Assembly (NCBI GenBank): GCA_022702705.1
Contig: CM040428.1
Coordinates: 56,227,198 to 56,291,197, forward strand
Length of the DNA stretch: 64,000 bases
Direction of reading: 5' to 3'
DNA from: Papilionanthe hookeriana x Papilionanthe teres
Lineage: Eukaryota; Streptophyta; Magnoliopsida; Asparagales; Orchidaceae
Below, piece by piece: positions 1 to 10,640 of the stretch; position 1 is the stretch's first letter, and each line of letters starts with the position of its first letter. Both the position numbers and the translations under genes were made by a program. The notes under the pieces were generated by a model that saw only the letters and a list, made by a program, of their open reading frames with translations, was not told the origin of the DNA and made no database searches.

Positions 1-178
1 CTCGCTCGACCGCAGTTGGAAGAAGAGAGGAGGAATGAGGCTATTGTGGTGAAAGAGGGGATCTCGCCGATTATTTGTGGCCGCACGCTGCTGGTAGAAG
101 AGAAGAAAGTAGCGAGGAAAAAAAGAAAGCGAGCGAGATCGAGATTTCTTCTAAGAATTAGGGATTAATTCAAAATGA
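1..178 (+). other. possible exon edge at the window start, unassigned
   Basis: The first 168 bases are GA-rich and open in frame 1, giving a Glu/Lys/Arg-rich stretch that ends in TAA at 166-168. A few bases later ATG-ATC-AAG is followed directly by a GTAATT donor-like site (around 174-187). It could be the end of a gene lying upstream of the window, or a 5' UTR plus a three-codon first exon. I recognise no family, and purine-rich 5' UTRs often look like this. Confidence 0.2.
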
Positions 179-752
179 TCAAGGTAATTATCTAAATTTT
201 GATCTCAGGCTTCCTTTACTTCTCAACCACTATGGAAATTACAACCACGGTTTGTTTTACCGATCATCCCTGTTTTTGTATGCCTCCGTCTACCCAAGTT
301 CTAGATAGATCTCATTTGATTCTTTTATTTTTTTCTTAGAAAATTGTCTGTTAAGTTGATTTTATGCTGAGACTGGGTAAACTAGTGCTTATTGATCTAT
401 CAAACTTTTTTTTTTAACTTGTAGAAGTGCAGGGCTTGATGGCATAATTCCTAAATATTTTTGAAACATTTTGGCATCATTACTTGATGAGGCTGACAAT
501 TGGTTAACCATTTTGAAAAAAAAAATTCAAACTTGCAATAATTTGTCTATACTTGTTTTCATACCTGCTTTGTTAATATAAATGATATTTTTATTTGGTT
601 GGACCTGGAAAACCTTCTTCCAAAGGAAATTTATCGCTATATGATTGCAGTAAAAATCAGATTATTCTATATTTTTTAACGACCTCTTTAAATGTTCTAT
701 CTTCCAGCAATCTGCTGAGCTCTAAAAGTGAAGTTTACTTTCTTGCTTACAG

Positions 753-851
753 ACAATTAATGCACTTGTATGGAAGAACATCCCTTCTGCGCAGATTTCA
801 GTTTTCACATCCATTCTTGCTTATCTTTTATTGCTGATACTTATTCTATAA
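753..851 (+). other. candidate terminal exon fragment with hydrophobic C-terminus, unassigned
   Basis: After a good acceptor (TTGCTTACAG, ending at 752) a frame of 32 codons runs to TAA at 849-851. The peptide starts TINALVWKNIPSAQ and ends in a run of Leu/Ile that would form a membrane tail. About 100 bp upstream (602-654) another short frame reads DLENLLPKEIYRYMIA before a GTAAAA donor-like site. The two could be neighbouring exons of a small or decayed membrane-protein gene. I do not recognise the protein. The flanks, about 180-600 and 852-1215, are AT-rich and show nothing else. Confidence 0.2.
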
Positions 852-1214
852 AAAAATGATCCAAAATATTTCAATTATTGGAATATAGATAGAATAATAC
901 AAAAAACAAAAGTAAAAAAAATGATAACATTAAACATAATCAAAATAAGAAAAGAATCAAAACATAAAAAAAATACATCGGGTGTTTTTAAAAGTAGTCC
1001 CCTCAACCAAATATGTTTTAATTTAACTCGATACGTAAAAAAAGAAAAATAAAAATAAAAAATAAAAGTGATCTCAAAAGGTCCCTAAGATGTTCATAAA
1101 TAGTTTTTTAGTTTATGACATAACAAAAATAAACATATATTATCTTGGATTACATCAAGATTTAAGTTCTCTTAATCAATTATTCATTAAATGAAAAAAA
1201 AAAAAAATTATCAA

Positions 1215-1347
1215 CTTCTTCGGCATCGAATTCTTATATATTTGCATATCTAAGACATAAATTATGATTTTTACATTCATGCCACCCATATCTTTCATAT
1301 CACATCTACTGTACCACTATTTTCAATTTTAAAATATAAAATTCACC

Positions 1348-1426
<79 letters not shown>

Positions 1427-1515
1427 TGGCATATATGTGAAAAAAGAATTTTATGTGTTAGATACATAAATCCATAAAAATTGGGTGGCATGCATGTATA
1501 TCTTATATTTTATAT
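1215..1515. mobile_element. palindromic MITE, family A (copy 1), with an (AT)n core
   Basis: The left end reads TTTGCATATCTAAGACATAAA...CATGCCACCC and the right end is its diverged reverse complement (TTAGATACATAAATCCATAAAAATTGGGTGGCATGCATGTA). This is the signature of a MITE family found about 16 times in the window: ends like TTACATACATACCACTCAATTC and a centre containing ATGCATGAAAA...GTGATATGAAA. This copy is expanded in the middle by a long AT microsatellite. Confidence 0.7.
1353..1424. repeat. (AT)n microsatellite, about 36 units
   Basis: Uninterrupted AT dinucleotides inside the family-A MITE. The array lies near the symmetry centre of the palindrome. Confidence 0.95.
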
Positions 1516-1639
1516 ATATTTTTTAATTTTTCATAAAAAATTTCATAAATTTTAAATTAATTAATATAGGACAAGTATGTCCTCTTTTTTAAAAATATTA
1601 ATTAAATTGGACATATTTATGTCGTGTCAGAGCCATGTC

Positions 1640-4600
1640 CATTTCTGACACTAAACGGCCTTTGATTAGAAGAAATTTTGCATCAAAGGTAATAACCATG
1701 CAAATAAGAACAATTATTTGAATAAAGTTAAATAAATTACCAATTGTGTCTTCTTCTTCGATAGAATAATCATGTCCTAGAATTTTGTGAAGCAGCCCTT
1801 GATTGCAATTTCTACAATGGCAGGTCAACTAATAAAATTTTAGACAAAACTGGCTATCATTTACAATGGTTTATAGGTTTCTTAATGTGCATTCCCATGA
1901 TAAAGACAACATGTGGCATGCATACAACTTTATAATGACCAATCTACTGCTCTATTATTCAATAAGAGAAAATTTTAATTATAAAATAAAGCATCTAATG
2001 GAAAGATAAAATCAATTAAAGTTTAATTTTTATTTGTAAAATAAAAAAAGACCACCTTTTGTCAGTAATACTAGCCTAAAATTTTAATTGCTAAAAATCA
2101 AATCTTGCAACTCCCATAACACTTTCAAAAGAAAATTCGCTTCAGAACGTTGAGGGTGTTCGCTTGACAACTTGAGGATAAATTATTGCACTTAATTTTG
2201 TCAAAGCATGTTTGCAATGTTAAACTTATATTTAAATAATTTGTTTCACAAAAGATGTGATGACAAAGGGAGAATGATATGCCAAGAAAAAGAAAAAATT
2301 ATAAAAAAAATAACAATGTCTAATTAAAGCCTAACAACTTTCATTGGTCTTTTTTGTTGATAATCTAAATCGCTTCTATCCTTGAATTCTCCTATCTGTC
2401 GTGATGTTTCCCTTAACATTGTGATTACCCATGACTCACCTAATTGGAATAAACGTCGCAGAAACTGCTAAACTATTGTCTTTATAAAAAAATAAAAATG
2501 TTAAAATAATTTGTAAATCAAATTAAGTTATTTATTTTAGAAGAGGGGAAATTATGGGTACCCTCAGGTGTTGTTTGGATGCAAGATTTGAGCAAAATTT
2601 AAGCAGAATTTAACCTATATCCTCCCAAACAACAAAAATGTAAATTTAGATCCTATCAAGTCTTAAATAAAAAACTATACCTTCTATTATGTTGAATTGC
2701 AATAACAATTATATTTTAAAGAATATGATTAAGATAATAATGTATTGATGCTTTTCTTAATTTCAAGGTTGTTAAATTTAGGTGATACTTGGCTGCAACT
2801 TACAAGTAGAATTTGACTCAAATAAGATTGTAAAAAATGTGTAAACTAAGATTTAATAAATATAATCATCTCTAACAGCATAACTAAATTGAAGTCTTAG
2901 TCCAATTATGTACAATATCAATCAAACTAAGATTTCAAAGAAAAATATTAAATTAACAAGAAATATTAATTTCAAATTGCAATTACAAAAGTTTCTCAAT
3001 TTAGAAAAAATAAATTTACTATCCTCCTTCTCAATTCAAACTTAACAATACTAAGTCTAAATGTAAATGATACCTATCATCTAAGACTTGATTAACTATC
3101 ATCAATTTCAACACAATCATGCATAATTACTAAACACTTTACGACAAAGTTTAGGACATACCCTAGCCCCTAACCACAACACGAAAGTGGAAGTGAATGG
3201 TGACGATGATAGCTAGAGCGAAAGCAACACTACTTGGTTAAATCCTCCATAGTCCCCCGTGTCAGTCTCCCAGGATTGGGAGAGCTTCGACATTATAAGT
3301 ACAACCTTCCGAGTCGTTGTTAGCCGGCCACGGATCCCACTGGCGACTATAAGTAGATCGGTGTTGGCCAACTATGTCTTCTACTGTCACTAGCTTTCCC
3401 CCCATTGAGGTTGTTCTTGTGTTTGTAGGCAAGAATAGAAAGTCATTCTAAGACTGCCAAGATTCAATCCTTCTCACGAATATGATCTGAACTTTTCTCA
3501 AAGCTTTCTTCACCACAAATCGATTAAAGTCCAACATCCATTAAGTTTCTAAAGAATTTCCATCCAATTGGCACCTCAAAAAGTAAATACTTAGATTATT
3601 TGCTACAACACAAAGCGCTGCAGCCAAGTAGCACTGCCAAGTGTGCGAGTTTCATGGAATCAAGGCGACGCGGCCAAGTAGCGTTGCTTTCGCCATCATC
3701 GTCGCCATATACTTCCACCTTCTTCATCTTGTGGTTAGGGGCTAAGGTATGTCTGCAACTTTGAGGTATAGTGATTAGTAATTATGCATAATTATGTTAA
3801 AAGTTATGACAAATAATCAGGCATCAAACGATGGCTATCATTTACATTTGGATTTAGTATTGTCAAGCTCGGATTGAGAAAAAAGATGGCAAATTTCATT
3901 TTTTATAAATTGAGAAATCTTTATGATTGCCTCAATTTGAAATTAATATTTCTTTTTAATTAATTTGTTTGCTTTGAAATCTTAATTTGGTTGATAATGT
4001 ACCTATTTGGGCTTAAGAGTTCAATTTTGTTATGCTGTTAGAGGTTATTATATTTATTCAATCCTAATTTACAATTTTTTTTACATCTTTTTTGAGTTAA
4101 ATCCTACTTGTAACCAAACATCACCTAAATTTAACATGTCTACAAAATTTCAAAAATGCCTCAAAATTATCTTAATCATATTCTTTAAAATATAATCGCT
4201 ATTGCAGTTAAAATATAATTTATGATTTTAAGATTCCGTAGAATTTAAAGTTACATTTTTGTTGTTTCGCAGGATTTAGTTAAATTCTACTTACATTTTG
4301 GTCAAATCCTGCAAGCAAACAACACTTGAAGGCACCCATAATTTTCACTCCCTTTTAAAATAAATAGTTTAATTTGAATTACAAATTGTTTTAGCATTTT
4401 TATTTTCTTATTAAAAAAAGAATAGTTTAGCAGTTCATGCTAGGTTTGTTCCAACTGGTTGAGGCGAAGGATGGGTAAGCACGACGTTAAGGGAAACATC
4501 GCAACGGATGGAGGAATTCAATTACAAAAGTTATTTAGATTATCATTAAAAAGATCCATGAAAGTGAATTTGAGTTGCTAGGTTTTAATTATACATTGGT

Positions 4601-5275
4601 ATTTTCTTTATAAAAACTTTCTTTCTTAGCATATCATATTCATTTTGTTATCACAAATTTTGTTAACAATATATTTAATGACAAGTTTAACCTTGCAAAT
4701 ATGTTTTGGCAACATTTAGTGCAATAGTCAATCCATAAGTTTTCAAATGTAAACCTCAACGTACAGAAGGGATATTTTTTTTAAAGTTTTATGAGAATTA
4801 CAAGATTTGGTTTTTAGCGATTAAAATTTTAGACTGTTATTACTGCCAAGAAGGATATTTTTTTATACTTTTACAAATAAAAATGATAATTTAATCGATT
4901 TTATCTTTCCATTAGATGCACTATTATTTAATAAAAAAAATTTCTTATTGAATACTAGAGCAGTAGATTGGTCATTACAAAATTGTAAGCATACCACATG
5001 TCGTCTTTATCTGGGAATGCACATTAAGACATTGTAAATGATTGTTAGTTTTGTCTGAAGTGTAATTAGTTGATTCTTCATTCTAAACATTCCAATCAAG
5101 GGTTGCTTCACAAATTTTCAGGATGCGACAATTCCACCCAAGAATAAGACATAATTAGTAGTTGATTTAATTTCATCAGCTCTCAACTATTTGTGGATGA
5201 ACTCCCTAAACCTTTTTTCTCCAGAGAAATGAATGTTGAGAAGAAAGAGTTGGTTCTTCAATCTTTTGTTACCAT
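1640..5275. mobile_element. large foldback: imperfect inverted repeat with arms of about 1.6 kb
   Basis: Left arm about 1640-3245 and right arm about 3655-5275 are reverse complements with many small differences. Paired landmarks are AATGTGCATTCCCA near 1885 with TGGGAATGCACATT near 5013; AGTAGATTGGTCATTA on the right near 4963 with TAATGACCAATCTACT near 1932; and ACCACAACACGAAAGTGGAAG near 3173 with CTTCCACC...TTGTGGT near 3713. The symmetry centre is near 3454, leaving a spacer of about 400 bp. No ORF longer than about 60 codons lies in it. It fits a foldback or a non-autonomous Mutator-like element with very long terminal inverted repeats, or a head-to-head pair of one repeat. I could not define exact ends or a target duplication. 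Confidence 0.75.
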
Positions 5276-5574
5276 TGACACAAATGAAAAAAATGCAGGT
5301 ACAATAATGTATGTTCTTAAATTTATATCTGGTTTAAAATTTCATTTTTTTGGTTATCTTCAATGGCTTCCTCCAATTATGTTATGGTTATGCCTACCTC
5401 ACAATTACTTGCTCATATTTAACTACACATCTTTTTCCAACATGTTAAGATAAGGGTATGATCATAGTTTCTCCGTACAAATAACATTAATGTCTTGTAA
5501 CCCTTTCTAACAGTCAAGTTCATGAGTGCTCTCTAAAATAGTTTTATACATGATTCAGTCATCGGGCCATTTAT

Positions 5575-6060
5575 GTACATACCTTAAAATTCTTATATAT
5601 TTACATATCAACACCTAAACTTTCATATTTATATACATAACACTAAAATCTTTGACATCACATAAAAAATACCAATATCATTTACTTTTTAAAAGTGAAA
5701 TACACATTTTCATGCATAGGTTTTTTATAACAAAATTTCATAAAAATAAATACCAAACTTTAGGTATTAATATGTACAAGGATAAGAATTGTGTGGTATG
5801 TATGTAAATTTTCCTTAGTTATAATTTGTTCCTATTCTTATATAATTACTTATCTAACATCCAAACTTCAATTTTTACAGACAAGCCACCTTGCCCATGC
5901 ATGAAAATGTGTATTTCACGTTTTAAAAGAGTTAAAATAGTGATTTTTTTTATGTGATATGAAAGATTTAGGTGGTTTAAATGTTCAAAAGTAAAGTATA
6001 GATGTTAGATATGCAAATAAATAGGAATTGGGTGGTATGTATATACATGCTCCAAATTTT
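5575..6060. mobile_element. two adjacent family-A MITE copies (copies 2 and 3)
   Basis: Copy 2 spans about 5575-5815 and copy 3 about 5830-6055. Each shows the paired ends TATTTACATATC(T)AACACCTAAACTT and AGGTRTTAGATATG...AAGAATTGnGTGGTATGTATGTA, and the central ATGCATGAAAA / GTGAAATACAC motif. They lie head to tail about 15 bp apart, so one may have inserted next to the other. Confidence 0.7.
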
Positions 6061-6129
6061 ATTAGAATATCCTTGCCCTAAATTTTTTCCTTCTATAAAA
6101 GTCATCAAAACTTAGCAAAAACATCAACA

Positions 6130-6471
6130 AGGAACTGTTTGGCTACATATAGAATAAGACATAAAAACACTCATAAATTCAAACTCAATCAATATAGAGG
6201 CTTAAAATTTAAAAACTATTTAGCATGGAAACTGTTAAACGTTGTTAAATCATGATAAACTGTCAAGTAAATTGTTTCGAGATAGATCATTGAGGGAGAT
6301 ATCCTTAAATCCCGTTAAATCCTGTGAATGATGTGATTAAAAAACCATGAATTACAGAGCTGAAACGGGACTGCTCAAAGTTTTACAATCCAAAACCCAA
6401 AAATTCTGTTTGGCAGAATTAAGCCAAATCTTGCTTAAATTCTGCCAAACATAGGAAACCAAACAGCCCCT
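6130..6471. mobile_element. hAT-like MITE with AGG..CTGTTTGG ends
   Basis: The left end AGGAACTGTTTGGCT mirrors the right end, whose complement reads AGGGGCTGTTTGGTT. A second GTTTGGCAGAATT...AATTCTGCCAAAC hairpin lies near the right end. Length is about 342 bp with no coding capacity. No clean target duplication is visible. The element ends about 120 bp from the stop codon of the small minus-strand gene, within its probable 3' flank. Confidence 0.5.
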
Positions 6472-6590
6472 AAAACACAAAAGATATATAGCAATCATGA
6501 AAACTCCCAACTGAAATATAAGCTATCCCTTTCCATTCACTGAATTCTGGGACTAAAGAGATGGGAAATGCTTACAGTAGAAAATAAACC

Positions 6591-6843
6591 CTAATGCGCC
6601 TTCCTCCTCTGGGGTTGCTTATCAGTCGCTAACCGATAGATCCAATAAACCTAACCAGAAATCATAATGTACAATTACAATATCAAAAAGGGCTTTGGAT
6701 CAGTGGGGATGAGAAGAAGATCAGATAATGATGGTGATCGTTACCAACGCCAATACGTGGGCAGCTATGAGAAGGACAACAAGGAGGGGAACGAGATCCA
6801 GTATCCACGGCCGAGGAATTGGCCGGACGTCTCTCGATACCAT
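6591..6843 (-). CDS. small single-pass membrane protein, 52 aa, two exons
   Basis: A short gene on the minus strand. Exon 1 is 6745-6843 (33 codons), the intron is 6651-6744 (94 bp, GTAACG...GGTTAG) and exon 2 is 6591-6650 (19 codons plus TAG). The frame joins exactly at phase 0. The protein begins MVSRDVRPIPRPWILDLVP, then has one hydrophobic helix (about residues 16-38, rich in Leu/Val/Ile/Ala), then VYWIYRLATDKQPQRRKAH. The tail is strongly basic, so the C-terminus is expected in the cytosol. I recall short plant proteins with a PRPW..DLVPL...HVLALVYWIYRLAT core, annotated only as transmembrane proteins; this is memory and not a search. Support is the clean intron, a TATA box about 80 bp upstream and a CT-rich leader. 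An 87-codon ORF on the opposite strand (6667-6930) overlaps it and is judged a shadow. Function is unknown. Confidence 0.72.
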
Positions 6844-6922
6844 GCCCGCAGAGAGCTACGCAGAGAGATCGAAGTGAGGGTTTTTAAAAATTACTCTCGG
6901 AGAAAGAAATCCATCGTGAGGG

Positions 6923-6929
6923 ATTTATA
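6923..6929 (-). promoter_or_regulatory. TATA box of the small membrane-protein gene
   Basis: TATAAAT on the minus strand, about 80 bp upstream of the ATG at 6843. The transcript leader that follows is rich in TCTC, as is common in plant 5' UTRs. The hAT MITE starts only about 47 bp further upstream, so the proximal promoter beyond the TATA box is transposon sequence. Confidence 0.45.
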
Positions 6930-6967
6930 AAGAACGCTGATCCGATGTAATTAGACATATATATATG

Positions 6968-7490
6968 GCTCCAACTAGGGCTGTAAACGAGCGAGCTCAG
7001 GCTTGGCTCGTGTTCGGCTCGTTCGAAATTAGTTCGGCTCGTGCTCGAAATGGCTCGTGAAAGATGTGTTCGTGTTCGGCTCGTGTTCGGCTAGAAATTG
7101 GCTCGTTAAAATTAATTGGAAAAATATATGTCTATGCGGATTCGAACGCTTGACCAAAATAAATGAAAACGAAGCATGCATCACGCTACTACATGTAGCA
7201 ATTATGATTTAAACTTAAATATAAATATATATAATATATTAATATATAAATAATATATATAATAAATTATTATATAAATAATTATATGATTATTTTTTAT
7301 TTCGAGCGATTCGAGTCGAACACGAGCGAACAAACAGTTGTTCGTGTTCGGCTCGTTAACATTTCGAGCTTAAAAATTTATTCGTGTTTGGCTCGTTCGT
7401 TAAGCCTAACGAGCCGAACACGAGCTACTTAACGAGCCGAACACGAGTTGTTCGCGAACAACGAGCCAAATTGCCAGCCCTAGCTCCAAC
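6968..7490. mobile_element. complete hAT-type MITE (family B) with 8-bp target duplication
   Basis: The element is 6976-7482 (507 bp). It starts TAGGGCTGTAAACGAGC and ends TTGCCAGCCCTA, so the outermost TAGGGCTG is inverted at the other end. It is flanked by an exact 8-bp duplication GCTCCAAC (6968-6975 and 7483-7490). An 8-bp duplication with TAGGG-type ends is typical of the hAT superfamily. Both sides are packed with GAGCCGAACACGAG / CTCGTGTTCGGCTC, so each strand can fold back on itself. A stretch GGATTCGAACGCTTGACC near 7139 resembles a tRNA B-box reverse complement. There is no transposase. Confidence 0.9.
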
Positions 7491-7749
7491 GAAAGGTGGG
7501 TCTGGCTTTTTAAAAAAAAAATAAAATTTTATAATAGTCACTACACTGAACTTATCCACAGATTATTCAATAAGTTGTAGCTACTTCTAACAGACCTTCA
7601 AAATGTTCAGACTAGTATTTATATTAATATTTTTCGAGTTCGTTTCAATCACGAAACATCAACACGTAAAATTTATGATCAGATTTAGGTTAATTTCCAA
7701 AACCTCAAAAATTATGTAAATAAATATGAAAAATTTATTGTAGTCCTAG

Positions 7750-8010
7750 AGTCTGTTTGCGGTGGCAGTGCGGATATTTTTGTTTGTTTGGATAAACTGT
7801 ATTTTGACCTATTTTTCAAAAGTTACAGTTGAAATCTATGTTTTTCTACCTTTTCTGACTGTGTGCGGTGGTAGTTTTCTAGTTGCAGTATGACATTTTC
7901 AAAAGAAAAAAAAAATCTGTAATAGCCACTGCAGTTTTTTAAATAACTGATTTTTCAACAGTTTCAGAACTATTTTTTAATAACTTGCAACTACCCCAAA
8001 CAAACCCTTA
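7750..8010. mobile_element. hAT-like MITE with GTTTG..GGTGGC ends (family C)
   Basis: The left part AGTCTGTTTGCGGTGGCAGT and the right part ACTACCCCAAACAAACCC are inverted. A related copy lies at 58482-58768, sharing GTGCGGTGGYAGYTTTCTAGYTGC and TTTCAGAACnATTTTTTAATAA. It has no ORF. Confidence 0.55.
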
Positions 8011-8204
8011 ACTCTTATACTGCTGTCATGTATAAATAAAGGTTTTTTTAAGGAGTTTTTACAAACATAACATCTATCATTTTTATAATTACCTATCTCA
8101 CAATAAAATTTTTATAATTACAAACATCATATGAAAGTATAACTCATTATAATCTTTTAACAGTCAAATTCATATTTTCATTCATAGATCAAATGATATA
8201 GTGT

Positions 8205-8210
<6 letters not shown>

Positions 8211-8252
<42 letters not shown>
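8211..8252. repeat. (AT)n microsatellite, about 21 units
   Basis: Uninterrupted AT repeat. The surrounding 8050-8300 could be a badly decayed family-A MITE (TAATTACCTATCTCACAATA on the left, TATATGTCTAATATTTAAT on the right), but the match is too weak to call. Confidence 0.9.
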
Positions 8253-8255
<3 letters not shown>

Positions 8256-8399
8256 ATATTTTTCCTAAAAATTATATGTCTAATATTTAATAAGTAAAAA
8301 ATTAAAATAAGAGGGAAAATACCAACATTGAATGCCTGCGAAAACACGTGGCAGACAAATAAAAAACATAATTAAATAATCAAAATCTTCAATAGTTTC

Positions 8400-8815
8400 T
8401 TTAAACAAAAAGACGCCACCTTATTTTGCAGAATAAGACTGCTGAAAAGATGGGCCCCATTTACACTTTTCAGTATTTGATGGTCGGCAGAAAATCTGAA
8501 TTGGTTTATCTCAAAAATAATAAACCAATATCTTTTTATAAACATCACAAAATGATGTACGGTTGTCGTGCAGAAAAAATATGTGTTCGGACAGTTCAGA
8601 CATCCAATTGTCAGGCGCTACATCACTTGCCGCTAAAGTGCATGACGACTGACGACGTGGTATTTGGTAATTTGTCGTCCAGAACCGGACAGTCCAGACA
8701 TCCAATCGTCGGGAGCCACATCACTTGCCACTAAAGTGCATGACGACGTGGTGCACGCAGTAATTGGTCGTCGGACGTACGATGATCCGGATGAAATATT
8801 TTCTCTTTCCTGCAA
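8400..8815. repeat. degenerate repeat block with a 100-bp tandem duplication
   Basis: GGACAGTYCAGACATCCAAT...AAGTGCATGACGAC occurs at about 8588-8648 and again at about 8688-8748, period about 100 bp, with roughly one mismatch in eight. The motifs GTCGTGCAG and GTCGTCGGACG flank it. Three overlapping short ORFs on both strands come from this repeat and are not genes. It is probably a transposon remnant with internal duplication. Confidence 0.6.
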
Positions 8816-8914
8816 TAATTTGGTCGCAATTTTTTAAAAAGCTGCATACATACAAGATAAATTTAGAAGCACTAAAAAAAACTATAAATTTGATTCAGAT
8901 ATTAAAGAAGAAGA

Positions 8915-9500
8915 TTTATATAGATATCACTCAATTTTTATGTATTTATATATTTAGTACTTAAATTTTGAATTTTACATTTATACCAACCAAATTTTCC
9001 ATCACATTAAAAATATCACTATTTTAACCTTCAAAAAAGTGAAATGTACATTTACATGCACATAGGAATGGGAGAAAATATTACATCAGAACTCTGCACA
9101 TAGAGTTACGTGTGGAGTCCAATGAAATCGTGTCATGTGATGCGTAACAGAAAAAGAAATAGCCCAATAACACAGGGAATATTCGTCCCGTGTTATTCCA
9201 CGTTATTCAGGTGTTATTGTGTATTATTCATGTGTTATTTGTGTATTATTGTGTTATTATAACACCGAGAATATTCTCTGAACATAATAACACTTAAATA
9301 ACACACAATAACACCTGAATAATACACAATAACACATGAATAACGCCGAATAAAACGGGGGGAATATTCTTTGCGTTATATGACAAAAAAAAATTTTTCA
9401 CGTGTCACTTAGCGTGATTTCACTGGACTCCGCACGTAACTCTACGTGATTAGTCCTAGTGTAATATTTTTGCTAGGAATTGACTGGCATGCATGTAAAT
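8915..9500. mobile_element. family-A MITE (copy 4) interrupted by another element
   Basis: The left half (ATCACTCAATTTTTATGTATTT...ATGCACATAGGAAT) and the terminal right end (TAGGAATTGACTGGCATGCATGTAAATC) belong to family A. Between them sits the palindromic element at 9070-9473. Most of the right half is missing, so the MITE was already a deletion derivative or lost sequence later. Confidence 0.6.
9063..9480. mobile_element. nearly full-length palindromic element (family D) with TAGGAAT duplication
   Basis: The element is about 9070-9473 (404 bp), flanked by TAGGAAT at 9063-9069 and 9474-9480. Its ends, AAAATATTACATC... and ...GTGTAATATTTT, start inverted repeats of about 75 bp that include GAGTTACGTGYGGAGTCCA. 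The interior is a second palindrome made of YGTGTTATT / AATAACACR words. Almost the whole element can form one hairpin. A second copy lies at about 56905-57217. Confidence 0.8.
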
Positions 9501-10030
9501 CTTCTTAAATAAAATGATAATATTTCATTATCTTATTTTATTTTTAATATTCAACTAAGGAATTAATCAATCAAGCTCAAATAAATATTGAATTGTGTTG
9601 GATCTAAATTAAATTGTGCTTGAATTGGATATTAAAACTATTTTTGTGATAAATTATTATGTTGAACTCATTTTGACCACATAAAATGATTGTGTCATGG
9701 GTGATGACAATATTGATAGTTCTATCATAGTTGAATCATTGATTATAAAATCTTAGTTGTGCCTTCTTTGGCATTATGGACTTTAGAAGAAGATGATTGC
9801 CCTAATTGGACCTACATTAATACATAAGTGGGTGTATATGTCAATGTTCATATACATGTGTTTACATTGTTATAAATACATTTATGCATCTATACATGCT
9901 TACTTTAAAAATTAGAAGTTCATAAGAAATCCAACCAATTTTTAGTTGAAGTTTAAAAAAAATTTGTTAGTGTAGAAATGTAAAATATATCACTGAAATT
10001 TGTGATATAGTCCACACGACCTTTCACAAT
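9500..10030. other. AT-rich spacer, nothing recognised
   Basis: No ORF, intron signal, RNA gene or repeat that I can place. Confidence 0.5.
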
Positions 10031-10640
10031 CTTTAGTTCAAAATATCTCGGATCTGTTGTTCAGAGTGATGGTGATATAGATGAGGTTGTTATTAGTAGA
10101 ATTCAAGTTAGACGGTTGAAGTGGATGAATGCATCAGAGCTATTGTGTGATAGAAAAGTACCGCTTAGACTTAAAGGAAAATTTTATAAGATGGTGGTGA
10201 GACCTGCAATACTTTATGGCACAGAATGTTGGCCTATAAAAGAGAAGCATACAATTAAGTTAAGTGTTTTTGAGATGAGAATGTTTGGGTGCATAAGCGG
10301 CTTTATACTTAGAGATAAAAATGCCAAATGAATATATCCATGGAGGGGTTGGCGCAGCTACAATGGCACACAAGATTATAGAGAGTGACCTTAGACGTTT
10401 TGATCACTTTAAACGATAACCATTTGATGATCTGGTTAGATGAGTAAATGTTTTAGATTTGACTTACGTTAAGAAAAGTATAGGTGGAAGTAAAAAAGAT
10501 TTGGGCATATTATATAAAAAAACGATATTAATTTATTAGAATTAAAGAAAAATATGACACTCAATAGAATCATATGGAGAAAAAGGATTCATGTAGCTAA
10601 CTCCACTTAGTGGAATAGACTAGTTGTTATTATCATTGAA
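10030..10640 (+). mobile_element. RTE-like LINE remnant, 3' part of the reverse transcriptase ORF
   Basis: Decayed coding sequence for the C-terminal part of a plant RTE-type LINE protein: KYLG..VQSDGDID (10040-10085), KWMNASELLCDRKVPLRLKGKFYKMVVRP (10120-10205) and LYGTECWPIKEKH (10213-10250), then frame-broken MRM..W and a 3' UTR with ATTCATGTAGC. The same sequence recurs, less decayed, at 43040-43714. Several frameshifts and stops make it inactive. It is truncated at the 5' end, as is usual for LINE insertions. Confidence 0.85.

Noticed and set aside
6667..6930. 87-codon plus-strand ORF (MYNYNIKKGFGS...)
   Set aside because: It lies antisense to the two-exon membrane-protein gene, which has a better structure, a phase-matched intron and a TATA box. 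The ORF has no recognisable domain.
7130..7165. tRNA-like B-box (GGATTCGAACGCTTGACC)
   Set aside because: No cloverleaf or A-box can be formed around it, and it lies inside the hAT MITE. It is a common word in plant repeats.
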